Positions 45,640 to 53,077 of a stretch of 64,000 nucleotides of DNA are shown one piece after another. The position numbers were made by a program, and so were the translations under genes. The notes below the pieces were generated by a model that worked only from the letters and a program-made list of their open reading frames with translations, was not told the DNA's origin and searched no databases. The first letter of the stretch is position 1, and each line of letters begins with the position of its first letter. Origin of the DNA: DATFFO01 sp963744905 (GTDB lineage Bacteria > Actinomycetota > Acidimicrobiia > Spongiisociales > ZC4RG35); the NCBI GenBank assembly GCA_963744905.1, contig CAVUUV010000005.1, positions 62,001-126,000 of the forward strand. The letters are read 5' to 3'.

Positions 45640-46428
45640 ATGGGTGTTATCCGCCAGGCCGCCCAGGTCGCCTTCGCCATCGCCGATAGTCTTCGGGCCC
45701 GACTGCCCGGCCCCCGGATCCTCATCTACCACCAGGTCGGCTCGGGCCGGTCCCACGAGATGAACCTCCCCGTGGAGGTCTTCGCCCGCCAGCTCGACTG
45801 GCTTCTCGCCCACCGGGAGATCGTGACGCTGGAGCAGGCGGTGGACAGGCGAACCGACCCCGACGCCGACCGTCTCTTCGTCCTCACCTTCGACGACGGC
45901 TACGCCGATGTCTTCCAGAACGCCTTTCCTCTGCTGGCGGCCCGCCGGGTTCCCTTCACCCTCTACCTGACCACTGGTCCGATCGATCGCCCGGAGGATT
46001 TCGCCGACTGGCCCGGCCTCCCTCTCTCGTGGGATCAGATACGAGAGATGCATGCCTCGGGCCTGGCCACGATCGGTGCCCACACCCACACCCATCCCGA
46101 TTTCCGCTTCGTAGACGAAAGCGAGGCGACCGAGCAGATCGAACGGTCGAACCGGCTGATCGAACAGCACCTGGGGATGGTGCCGAGACACTTCACCTAT
46201 CCCAAGGGCTGGTGGTCGGAGAAGGCCGATCCGGTGGTGAGGGCGGCCTATGCCACCGCCACCGTGGGGATGGGACCGGCGGTGACGGCGGATGCCGACC
46301 TGCATCAACTGGGTCGCATCCCGGTCATGCACAGTGACCCCTTCTGGGCCTTTCGCCAGAAGATCAGCAGCGGGGGACGCACAGAATCCGCCCTGAGGCG
46401 GATGCGCCACGGCTACCGGGGACCCTGA
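45640..46428 (+). CDS. polysaccharide deacetylase (NodB-type)
   Basis: A 262-aa carbohydrate esterase family 4 protein. 'TFDDGYAD' (83-90) holds the catalytic/metal Asp pair and 'GAHTHTHPDF' the metal His residues. A weakly hydrophobic N-terminus suggests it may not be secreted. ATG at 45640 behind GGAGGTTTGGAG; the longer upstream frame is not protein-like. Likely acts on cell-surface or precursor glycans, fitting the downstream polysaccharide region. Confidence 0.88.
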   Translation: MGVIRQAAQVAFAIADSLRARLPGPRILIYHQVGSGRSHEMNLPVEVFARQLDWLLAHREIVTLEQAVDRRTDPDADRLFVLTFDDGYADVFQNAFPLLAARRVPFTLYLTTGPIDRPEDFADWPGLPLSWDQIREMHASGLATIGAHTHTHPDFRFVDESEATEQIERSNRLIEQHLGMVPRHFTYPKGWWSEKADPVVRAAYATATVGMGPAVTADADLHQLGRIPVMHSDPFWAFRQKISSGGRTESALRRMRHGYRGP

Positions 46429-47291
46429 CGGATCGGTCCGACGAAGAAGGTGGCCGCAAACGCAAAGCCTACGAGCAGGGTCGCGGCCGAGATCGAGGCG
46501 GCGAGGGCGACGTCATTCTGGAGCCCGGCCACCCGGCTGGAGAGGGCCACCATCCCGACGTGCAGGGCCACCAGCCAGGCCAGTCGGTGTCTGTTCAGCG
46601 CCCTGTTGCGGATCCATAGCGCCACCGGCACGACCAGGAATACGCCCAGGCAGGCCACGGCGCCGACGACCGAAGCGGGCCGTCCCACACCGTCGGTGAC
46701 CACGGCCCAGGCCAACAATCCCACCCCGGCATAGCCGCCGGCCTCGCCCAGGCGGCCCAGATTGAGGGGCCATCCCAACAGGACGAGGGGTGCGGCTGCG
46801 GCCAGGATGACCAGGATGTGTTCGGTGTCCGGTACGTCGACGTAGATCCCCGCCACCGTTACCGCCCAGAGGAGGAGCCCCAGGGCAGGACGACCCATAT
46901 GCCGGTCGGTCAGAGCTACGAGCGGGGCGCCTACGACGATGACGCCGAAGGTCAACCAGGGGAACGAGTCGGGGCCGGCCAGGTCGGCCTGGAACGCCAC
47001 CAGCCAGGCACCCGGAACCGCCACCACAGGGGCGAGAAGGAATGGCAGAGGTAGACGGGGGAGCGTGGAGCCGGCGATGGCCAACAGGCCCACCCCCAGC
47101 CACAACTCGGGGGTTCGGTGGTCGAGTGCCACCAGCCCGGCTGCCGCCCAGAGCAGCCCCACGATCGGAATCGGACGCCTTTTCCACCAGATGACGCCCA
47201 CCAAAACTCCCGCGCCCAGGGCGACGGAGCCCAAGCGGAGCCCGGTCAGGAACTCGTCGGAGGCGATGGCCTGACGGATGGTGTCGAGCAC
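46413..47291 (-). CDS. multi-pass membrane protein, unknown
   Basis: A 292-aa protein with eight to nine predicted membrane helices, short loops and one 'DVPDTEHILVILAA' loop. No family recognised. Its 3' end overlaps the convergent deacetylase by 16 bases. Confidence 0.65.
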   Translation of the reverse strand: MLDTIRQAIASDEFLTGLRLGSVALGAGVLVGVIWWKRRPIPIVGLLWAAAGLVALDHRTPELWLGVGLLAIAGSTLPRLPLPFLLAPVVAVPGAWLVAFQADLAGPDSFPWLTFGVIVVGAPLVALTDRHMGRPALGLLLWAVTVAGIYVDVPDTEHILVILAAAAPLVLLGWPLNLGRLGEAGGYAGVGLLAWAVVTDGVGRPASVVGAVACLGVFLVVPVALWIRNRALNRHRLAWLVALHVGMVALSSRVAGLQNDVALAASISAATLLVGFAFAATFFVGPIRQGPR

Positions 47292-47340
47292 AGACAGACC
47301 CTACCGATGAGGTAGCCCACGAAGACGGGCCACGGACGGT

Positions 47341-47360
47341 GATTACGACACCTGTCGTAT
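47341..47360. promoter_or_regulatory. operator TACGAC-N4-GTCGTA, copy 1
   Basis: GATTACGACNNCTGTCGTAT at 47341-47360, with inverted repeat TACGAC (47344-47349) and GTCGTA (47354-47359). It lies 57 bp upstream of the first Tat-protein gene and is matched at 18 of 20 bases by copy 2. Confidence 0.7.
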
Positions 47361-47417
47361 CGACGTGGTGAGAAGCGTTCCTTACATTCGTGAACTGGAG
47401 CAAGGACGGAGAGACCA

Positions 47418-48059
47418 GTGGATGAAGCAAGCGAAACGCACGGTCTCACGCGGCGTGAGCTGATCAAGAAGGGTGCCCTCGTAGGGGGCACGGTGCTGTG
47501 GGTTACGCCCGTGATTCAAACGGTGGGAATGCAGAGAGCCCTGGCTCAGGAACCGAGTGACACATGTGAGGAGCAGTGGGCTGCCGAGGTCGTGTCGGCA
47601 CAGCAGGGACAGCGAAAGGACACCACTGACGTTCTCGATGCCAGAAGCAACCCGAATAATGCCCTGGGCGCTCCCACAGATCCACCCGAGAACTCAGGTG
47701 AGGAAGTGTTCTACAGCCTGGGGTTCGGAGGGACGTTGGTCCTGAAGTTCGCGAACAGGGCGTACATCCACACGGGTTCCGACGTCGTGGTGGTCGAGAC
47801 AACCGGGGGAACCTACCCCCTAGAGGAGGCGAAGGTTGAGGTCTCTCCCGACGGGTCGCCGTCCTCGTGGTACTCGATCGGCACTGCGGACAACTCGCCC
47901 TCGACCACAACCCTGGATATGTCTGGTGTGCCATACGACTACATCCAGTATGTGAAGCTCACCGACACCACGGACGACTCACCTTTCAGCGGTGATGCCG
48001 ACGGGTTCGATGTCAATGCTGTCGGGATCGCCTGTGGTGGGGCATCGACCGTCAACTAG
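47418..48059 (+). CDS. Tat-exported protein 1, beta-rich
   Basis: The 213-aa protein has a twin-arginine signal 'LTRRELIKKGALVGGTVLWVTPVIQTVGMQRALAQ' (about 10-44) ending in A-L-A-Q. The mature part has few Cys, with repeated Asp/Ser/Thr loops ('VEVSPDGSPSSWYSIGTADNS', 'SGVPYDYIQYVKLTD'), like jelly-roll adhesive or sugar-binding folds. It shares its signal region and operator with the next gene. GTG start behind GGACGGAGAG. Function unknown. Confidence 0.75.
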   Translation: MDEASETHGLTRRELIKKGALVGGTVLWVTPVIQTVGMQRALAQEPSDTCEEQWAAEVVSAQQGQRKDTTDVLDARSNPNNALGAPTDPPENSGEEVFYSLGFGGTLVLKFANRAYIHTGSDVVVVETTGGTYPLEEAKVEVSPDGSPSSWYSIGTADNSPSTTTLDMSGVPYDYIQYVKLTDTTDDSPFSGDADGFDVNAVGIACGGASTVN

Positions 48060-48070
48060 GTTCGCTGGGC

Positions 48071-48090
48071 GATTACGACGTCTGTCGTAT
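48071..48090. promoter_or_regulatory. operator TACGAC-N4-GTCGTA, copy 2
   Basis: Same 20-bp element as copy 1 with two changes in the spacer. Half sites are 48074-48079 and 48084-48089, 78 bp upstream of the second Tat-protein gene. Confidence 0.7.
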
Positions 48091-48168
48091 AGCCGGGTGA
48101 TATCGGGTCACGTAGAGTGGTGTATGGGTGGGTGACGGCCCTTACGCCACACAACGGGAGGTCTGGAT

Positions 48169-48720
48169 ATGTCCGAGCAAGAGAAGTCAGGTCTATCGCG
48201 CAGAGATTTTCTCAAGCGGGGCGCGGCCCTAGGTGGAGCCGTTGTATGGGCGACACCGGTCGTCCAGATGATTGGCATGCATCCGGCACTGGCCCAGGAG
48301 ACAAGTCCGACTTGCAACTTCATCTACGCCGTGAAGTTGGAACTGGTTGACAGTGTGCCTACTTGCACCGACATCTGGGACCAGAATGCTACGGATGTCT
48401 CAACCGGTCAGGGCCACTGCCTCGATGTCGTCGCAGCAACCAACGGCAAGGCTCAGTGTGGCGGATGTCAGTTCAGTCCTGAACTCACCGTTAACAGCGA
48501 CCACGAGTGGGTCGTAACCCTGGACAAGGATTGCCAGTACTTCGACAGCGCTATCGACCTCAAGACCGGAGAGGCGGGAGGTGGGTGCGATGCTGCGTTC
48601 ACTCCGGAGTTCATCGATTCAAGGACGCTGAAGTTCACCACCGAACCGGGAACGGGTACCGGCATATCGCACGTTGAGATCGTGTTCTGCTGTGCCCATG
48701 AACCACCGGAGCCGTGTTAG
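48169..48720 (+). CDS. Tat-exported protein 2, cysteine-rich
   Basis: The 183-aa protein has the Tat signal 'LSRRDFLKRGAALGGAVVWATPVVQMIGMHPALAQ', paralogous to protein 1. The mature domain has at least ten Cys ('CGGC', 'CC', C-terminal 'CAHEPPEPC'), suggesting disulfide or metal stabilisation outside the membrane. GGGAGG precedes the ATG. It is convergent with the HprK-like gene, with ends overlapping by four bases. Function unknown. Confidence 0.75.
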   Translation: MSEQEKSGLSRRDFLKRGAALGGAVVWATPVVQMIGMHPALAQETSPTCNFIYAVKLELVDSVPTCTDIWDQNATDVSTGQGHCLDVVAATNGKAQCGGCQFSPELTVNSDHEWVVTLDKDCQYFDSAIDLKTGEAGGGCDAAFTPEFIDSRTLKFTTEPGTGTGISHVEIVFCCAHEPPEPC

Positions 48721-49594
48721 TCGCCAGGTAGCGAGTCAAACCTCGCCGCGGCTTCGATCGGATTCCGGTAGCTCAACCGCCAGACCCGGACCTGGGATGC
48801 TAGGGCGGCCGCAAGGTGAAAGGCTCCCTCACCGAGTTTGAAGTGGTTGAAGGAGTACTCCAGCAGGGCTGCCATCGCCTTCGATGCGGCAAGCTCGGTC
48901 ACGTCTAACACCCTTTCGCCATATTCGGTCAGGATGACATCAGTCAGATCGAGTCGATTCGGTGCCAGGGAAGCATTGAAATCAGCAGGACGGGCCGAGT
49001 CCTTCAGACTCCCGAGTAGCCGGCACCGTAAGGCTCGTTGTCGACACGCCGAGTAGCTCACAGCTTCGGTAATCGAGTGACAACGGTTTGGGGTAGCTAC
49101 GAACCAGCCTCTCGCTGCAGATCCACACACAAAGATTCATCGCTAACGTAGTCCCAGCCGTTGAGGAGGAAGGCGGCTGTGAGGGTGGACTTGCCGCCGC
49201 CCGACCGGGTGGGAAAGGCCAGCGTTCGACCTTCTTTGGTCACGACTCCGGCGTGAACCGCAAACCCGCCATACTCCTCAATAGCTACCCGATTCAGGTT
49301 GGCGACGACATAGGTCATCGCTCGACCCAGATCCACTGCTGGTCCGAGCTTGCGACAATCTCGATAGGCCAGGACCTTGCCTTCGGTTTCTACGAGGCCG
49401 TATCGGCGACGCTGAGGAACTCCACGACGTCGCTCGAGGATGAAAGGAGCCAGGATTGTCCTGACCGCGTCCACCTGTGAATCCGAGGTGCAGTTGATGG
49501 CGAACGCCGTCCCCAGCATTTCGAGATAGATTTCTGCGGTCCACACGAGACCGCTGAGATCTTCCCTTCAACCGTGCTTCTTGTAGATCTTCAT
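48717..49594 (-). pseudogene. HprK-like kinase, broken by frameshifts
   Basis: 'GFAVHAGVVTKEGRTLAFPTRSGGGKSTLTAAFLLNGWDYVSDESLCVDL' has the P-loop and S-D-E region of HprK-related kinases that pair with PqqD proteins. The frame breaks near 49110. A second frame then gives 'ERLVRSYPKPLSLDYRS', and a third the C-terminus 'LLEYSFNHFKLGEGAFHLAAALASQVRVWRLSYRNPIEAA', joining near 48990. An ATG at 49594 overlaps the PqqD stop but hits an in-frame TGA after eight codons; GTG 49546 is the first usable start. Either indel errors or true decay. Confidence 0.72.
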
Positions 49595-49857
49595 GGAGGC
49601 GGCAGGACACCCTTGTCGACGAGCTCTTCGATTGTCTCCGTCACATCGGATCGAATTCGATCGGCAGGGCATTGATATGCCTGGGCCAGCAATGAGATGA
49701 TTTCTTCCAGGGTCTGCTCTCCGTCACAGAGGCGCCACACATCGGACGCGGTCGAATTGAGAACTATCACGTTGTTCGTTTCGGCATCGAACAGGGAGAT
49801 GTCGCCTTTGACCTCTGTCTCGATGACATGGGCATGGGGCGGCCCGATTACGCGCAT
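49591..49857 (-). CDS. PqqD-family protein 1
   Basis: An 88-aa PqqD/RRE-like winged helix: 'GDISLFDAETNNVIVLNSTASDVWRLCDGEQTLEEIISLLAQAY' matches the 'LN..A..IW.L.DG..T..EI' pattern. Such proteins bind peptides or act as partners of HprK-related kinases. Ends in ATGA, overlapping the kinase frame, so coupled to it. Confidence 0.85.
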   Translation of the reverse strand: MRVIGPPHAHVIETEVKGDISLFDAETNNVIVLNSTASDVWRLCDGEQTLEEIISLLAQAYQCPADRIRSDVTETIEELVDKGVLPPP

Positions 49858-49895
49858 TTCCGGGTGGCCCGGTCACGATGGCTGGTCGGCGTCGG

Positions 49896-50195
49896 TCACG
49901 AGGGTCTGTTCGGGAAGTGTATGAGACCGGCGTCTTCGAGGCTTCGCAGCGTCCTCTCGACGTCGGCAGTGGTGGTGTCGGCGCCGAGTCCGGTTATCAC
50001 GTCGATCGCTTCCGCCATCTCGGCAGGGGAGGTTTCCCCATCGCACAGCTCCCAAATGGCTAAAGCAGAGGAGTTGAGAAGATGCAACAGCCCGCTGTCG
50101 GGGTTGAAGACGGCGGTTCGGTCGCTGTCCCTTTGCACCCAGACTTGTCCGTGCCTCATGGGCATGGTGTCTCTCGAAATGTTGGCGTGCGTCAC
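49896..50195 (-). CDS. PqqD-family protein 2
   Basis: About 99 aa; 'TAVFNPDSGLLHLLNSSALAIWELCDGETSPAEMAEAIDVI ... VERTLRSLEDAGLI' is a second PqqD-like domain, clearly paralogous to PqqD 1. I chose the GTG at 50195 because it overlaps the LuxR stop (GTGA). A longer frame starts inside the LuxR gene. Two PqqD genes in tandem is unusual. Confidence 0.82.
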   Translation of the reverse strand: MTHANISRDTMPMRHGQVWVQRDSDRTAVFNPDSGLLHLLNSSALAIWELCDGETSPAEMAEAIDVITGLGADTTTADVERTLRSLEDAGLIHFPNRPS

Positions 50196-50806
50196 TGCTG
50201 CAGGTCCTCCTCCGGGCCGATCAACTGACATCGAGCAGCCAATGCCACAGCCTCGGCATGGCTGTGTACATCCAGCTTCCTGAAGACTCGCTGGAGGTGG
50301 CTTCGCACGGTACCCGTACTGATGAACAGACGTTCGGCGATGGCCGAGCGATCGAGCCCCGCCGCCAGGAGGTCGAATACCTCTCGCTCTCGGTCCGTGA
50401 GGGTCGAGATCCGTTCGAGCTCTGCTCGCTCAGCTCGTCGCCGCCTGACGACATGCTTGAGTAGGGAGCCCAGCATCAACGGCGGGATGACGGCCTCGCC
50501 ACCTGCTAGCGAATGCACGGCTTCTGCGATCTGATCGAGTGACGAGTGCTGGGGGAGGTAGCCGAGTGCCCCGGCCTCCAGTGCGTCGATCATCGAATCG
50601 GGATCGTCGGGACCGACGACGAGGTGCGCCGGTGCGGGCGATCTTGCGCCGATGTGCTCGTCGAGCCGGTCGGCGCTCGTGATGCAGACATCCGCCTCAT
50701 CGAGGCGTTCGACCACTTCCAGGGTGGGTTGGGCGGCCAGATATGCCGTCAGGGCGCCGACGAAGGTTGCGTCCATCTCTGCAACTCCCACTCGAATGCT
50801 GCCCAC
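50192..50806 (-). CDS. LuxR/NarL-type regulator with degenerate receiver
   Basis: A 204-aa protein. The C-terminal GerE/LuxR HTH is clear ('LTDREREVFDLLAAGLDRSAIAERLFISTGTVRSHLQRVFRKLDVHSHAEAVALA'). The N-terminal domain has the receiver length but lacks the usual paired acids and phospho-Asp ('VEVAE'-like start reads 'RVGVAEMDATFVG'; the Asp strand reads 'ADVCITSADRL'). It may therefore act independently of phosphorylation. First gene of the PqqD/kinase operon and the candidate regulator of the TACGAC operators. Confidence 0.87.
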   Translation of the reverse strand: MGSIRVGVAEMDATFVGALTAYLAAQPTLEVVERLDEADVCITSADRLDEHIGARSPAPAHLVVGPDDPDSMIDALEAGALGYLPQHSSLDQIAEAVHSLAGGEAVIPPLMLGSLLKHVVRRRRAERAELERISTLTDREREVFDLLAAGLDRSAIAERLFISTGTVRSHLQRVFRKLDVHSHAEAVALAARCQLIGPEEDLQQ

Positions 50807-50890
50807 GCTGCTGCATCACCGCCGTTAGCCTTGTGCCGGAGTTTACCGAGGGCCCGGCTCAGCGCCAGGGTCGATCGTAGGGGAGTGAAG

Positions 50891-53077
50891 GTGATATCCG
50901 ACCGAGCGGGCCCCACCACCGCCTACCGGCGTGGGCTTTCAGCGACCTCGAGGATGCTCCTCGATGTAGCCTCCTCCCGACCCCTGCCGGCCAATTCGCA
51001 GATTTCGGAATCCGGGTTGGCCGCCGCCTCCAGACATGGATTGCTCGGGCTCATGGCTCTCTCGGATCATCAGCACCTGGCAGAAGCCGCCCTTGCTCCC
51101 TATGCCCGTCTCGCTGGGCGGCAACGGGCCATGGAGCACACAATGAAGGATCTGCTGGTGGCCCTTGCCGAGTCCGATGTCCCTGCCACAGTCGTCAAAG
51201 GCCCAGCCGTCGCCCGGTGGGCATACCGGGACTTCAGGCTTCGTACGTTCACCGATGTCGATCTGCTGGTCCCCTCCCGGCGGATCGATGATGCATTGAC
51301 GGTCCTGGAGGCCAACCCCCACACTCTTGGCATTCCACCCAAGACGCCAAAGGCCGACAAGCGGAACATCCCCCTGGCAGACGAGTCCGGGGTTCATTTC
51401 ACCCTGGACCTCCACTGGGATCTGTTCAGCTACACCCAGCTAAGGGGATGTGCGGATGGCGCCACGGCCGAGGGCTGGGATGCGGCGACCTGGGATCCCG
51501 GCCATGAGTTGGGCCCGATGTGGCAACTGCCCCAGTCCACCCTGATTGCATTCCTGGCCGCACACTCGATCCTGGATCATCGCTTCAGGCTGATCCTATT
51601 TCGGGATCTGGCCGAGGCGGCCCGTCCTGAACGAGCCATCGACTGGCAGGGCTTGCTGGAATTCGTGGGACGGCACGACCTACGATCCACGACCTACATC
51701 GCCTGGCTCCTGGCCGCAGCGTGGCTAGGCGCCCAGGTACCGGCCGACGTCCTTTCCGAGCTTCGTCCCCGTTCGCTGCCCATCCGTGCGGCAGAGATGC
51801 TCTCCCGGCGGATCGACCCCGTCACCTTCGACGGTCACAAGCCCCATCCACTCAACCTGGCCATGGTGTTGCTACACGACCGCAGGTCCACGCGCACCCA
51901 ACTCGCCCTGGCGGCGCCGGCGGCCTTCCCCGAGTGGCTGCGCCGGGTCGAACCCGCCACCACTCGACCAAGGCCACGGCGCGTCCGGAAGCCGTCGGCT
52001 AGACCACGGGTCCTCCACCTGCTCCCGGTCGACATCGCCCGTGGTGCCCAGACCTACGCCAGGGCGATGCGAGAAGCTCTGGATGGCCCAGAGACAGAAC
52101 ACCGGACGATGACGATCTTTCAATCAGACCCCAAAGCTCTCGATGCCGACTTCGACCTCGATGTCCCAGCCGGTCTGGGGAGGAGAGTTGGCTTTTCGCC
52201 CTTGGCCCATTATCGCCTATGGCGGTTCTGTCGGACGTGGAAGCCGGATGTGGTTATCGCCCACGGAGGTGAGGCTCTCAAGTACGCCGCGCTCCTGGTG
52301 CCCGCCCCTGGGGGCCTGGTCTACTACAAGATCGGGACGTCGGGCGACCTACTCGAGAATCCCTTCCGTCGCCAATTCCATCGCTATCTGGCAAACCGTG
52401 CCGAGGTGGTCGCAGGTGTGTCCAATGAAATGGTGGAGGAGGTGGTCGAGCTGATCGGAGACCCGAACGTGGCTGTGACCTGTATTCCCAACGGGCGCGA
52501 CCCCTCGGACTTCTCCGTTCGACAGGACCGGGGCCGAGCAGAACCGGTGCGCATCATTTCCGTCGGACATCTAGGGCCTCTCAAACGCCCAGAATGGTTC
52601 GTCGACGCCATCACCACGCTGAGGGAACGAGGGGTAGATTGTGAGGGCTGGTGGGTTGGTGATGGCCCCCTCTTCGATCAGATGCGAAGTCGATCCAGTG
52701 AGGGGTTGACGTTTCTCGGCAACAGAGACGATGTGGCGGACCTTCTCAGCCAGAGCGATCTCTTCCTGTTGTCGTCGGTCGGCGAGGGGATGCCGGGCGT
52801 ATTGATCGAAGCAGGCATGTCTTCTCTCCCGTCGGTCACCACGGCGGTGGCCGGTGCCGGCACGGTCGTCTCCGACGGAACGACCGGGATAGTGGTGGGC
52901 GTTGAGGACGAGCAGGGCTTCATCGCCGCCGCCGAGAAGCTGGCCCGGGATCCTGAGCTGCGACGAGCCATGGGCGAAGCCGCTCGACGACGCTGTTCGG
53001 AGTCGTTCACTCTGAAAGTGAGCGCAGAGAAGTGGGAGGATCTCCTCGAGCCGTTGATCGCTGACAGGCGACGTTGA
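50891..53077 (+). CDS. nucleotidyltransferase (NTP_transf_5) fused to GT4
   Basis: A 728-aa, two-domain protein. Residues 1-360 are a nucleotidyltransferase-family domain: 'VKGPAVARWAYRDFRLRTFTDVDLLVPSRRID' (about 101-132), with the K-G and D-x-D motifs. Residues 370-728 are a GT-B glycosyltransferase family 4 domain ('LHLLPVDIARGAQTYARAM', 'PNGRDPSDFSVR', 'SVGHLGPLKRPEWFVDAI', 'LLSSVGEGMPGVLIEAGMSSLPSVTT'). The start is GTG 50891 or 50885. It is divergent from the LuxR/PqqD operon. Each half is a known family; the fusion is unusual. Probable role in surface glycan assembly. Confidence 0.83.
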   Translation: MISDRAGPTTAYRRGLSATSRMLLDVASSRPLPANSQISESGLAAASRHGLLGLMALSDHQHLAEAALAPYARLAGRQRAMEHTMKDLLVALAESDVPATVVKGPAVARWAYRDFRLRTFTDVDLLVPSRRIDDALTVLEANPHTLGIPPKTPKADKRNIPLADESGVHFTLDLHWDLFSYTQLRGCADGATAEGWDAATWDPGHELGPMWQLPQSTLIAFLAAHSILDHRFRLILFRDLAEAARPERAIDWQGLLEFVGRHDLRSTTYIAWLLAAAWLGAQVPADVLSELRPRSLPIRAAEMLSRRIDPVTFDGHKPHPLNLAMVLLHDRRSTRTQLALAAPAAFPEWLRRVEPATTRPRPRRVRKPSARPRVLHLLPVDIARGAQTYARAMREALDGPETEHRTMTIFQSDPKALDADFDLDVPAGLGRRVGFSPLAHYRLWRFCRTWKPDVVIAHGGEALKYAALLVPAPGGLVYYKIGTSGDLLENPFRRQFHRYLANRAEVVAGVSNEMVEEVVELIGDPNVAVTCIPNGRDPSDFSVRQDRGRAEPVRIISVGHLGPLKRPEWFVDAITTLRERGVDCEGWWVGDGPLFDQMRSRSSEGLTFLGNRDDVADLLSQSDLFLLSSVGEGMPGVLIEAGMSSLPSVTTAVAGAGTVVSDGTTGIVVGVEDEQGFIAAAEKLARDPELRRAMGEAARRRCSESFTLKVSAEKWEDLLEPLIADRRR

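Noticed and set aside
48717..50806. Lasso peptide or other RiPP cluster
   Set aside because: PqqD-like and HprK-like proteins occur in some lasso clusters, but there is no transglutaminase-like protease, no asparagine-synthetase-like cyclase and no short precursor gene. The set fits polysaccharide-linked HPr-rel-type modules better.
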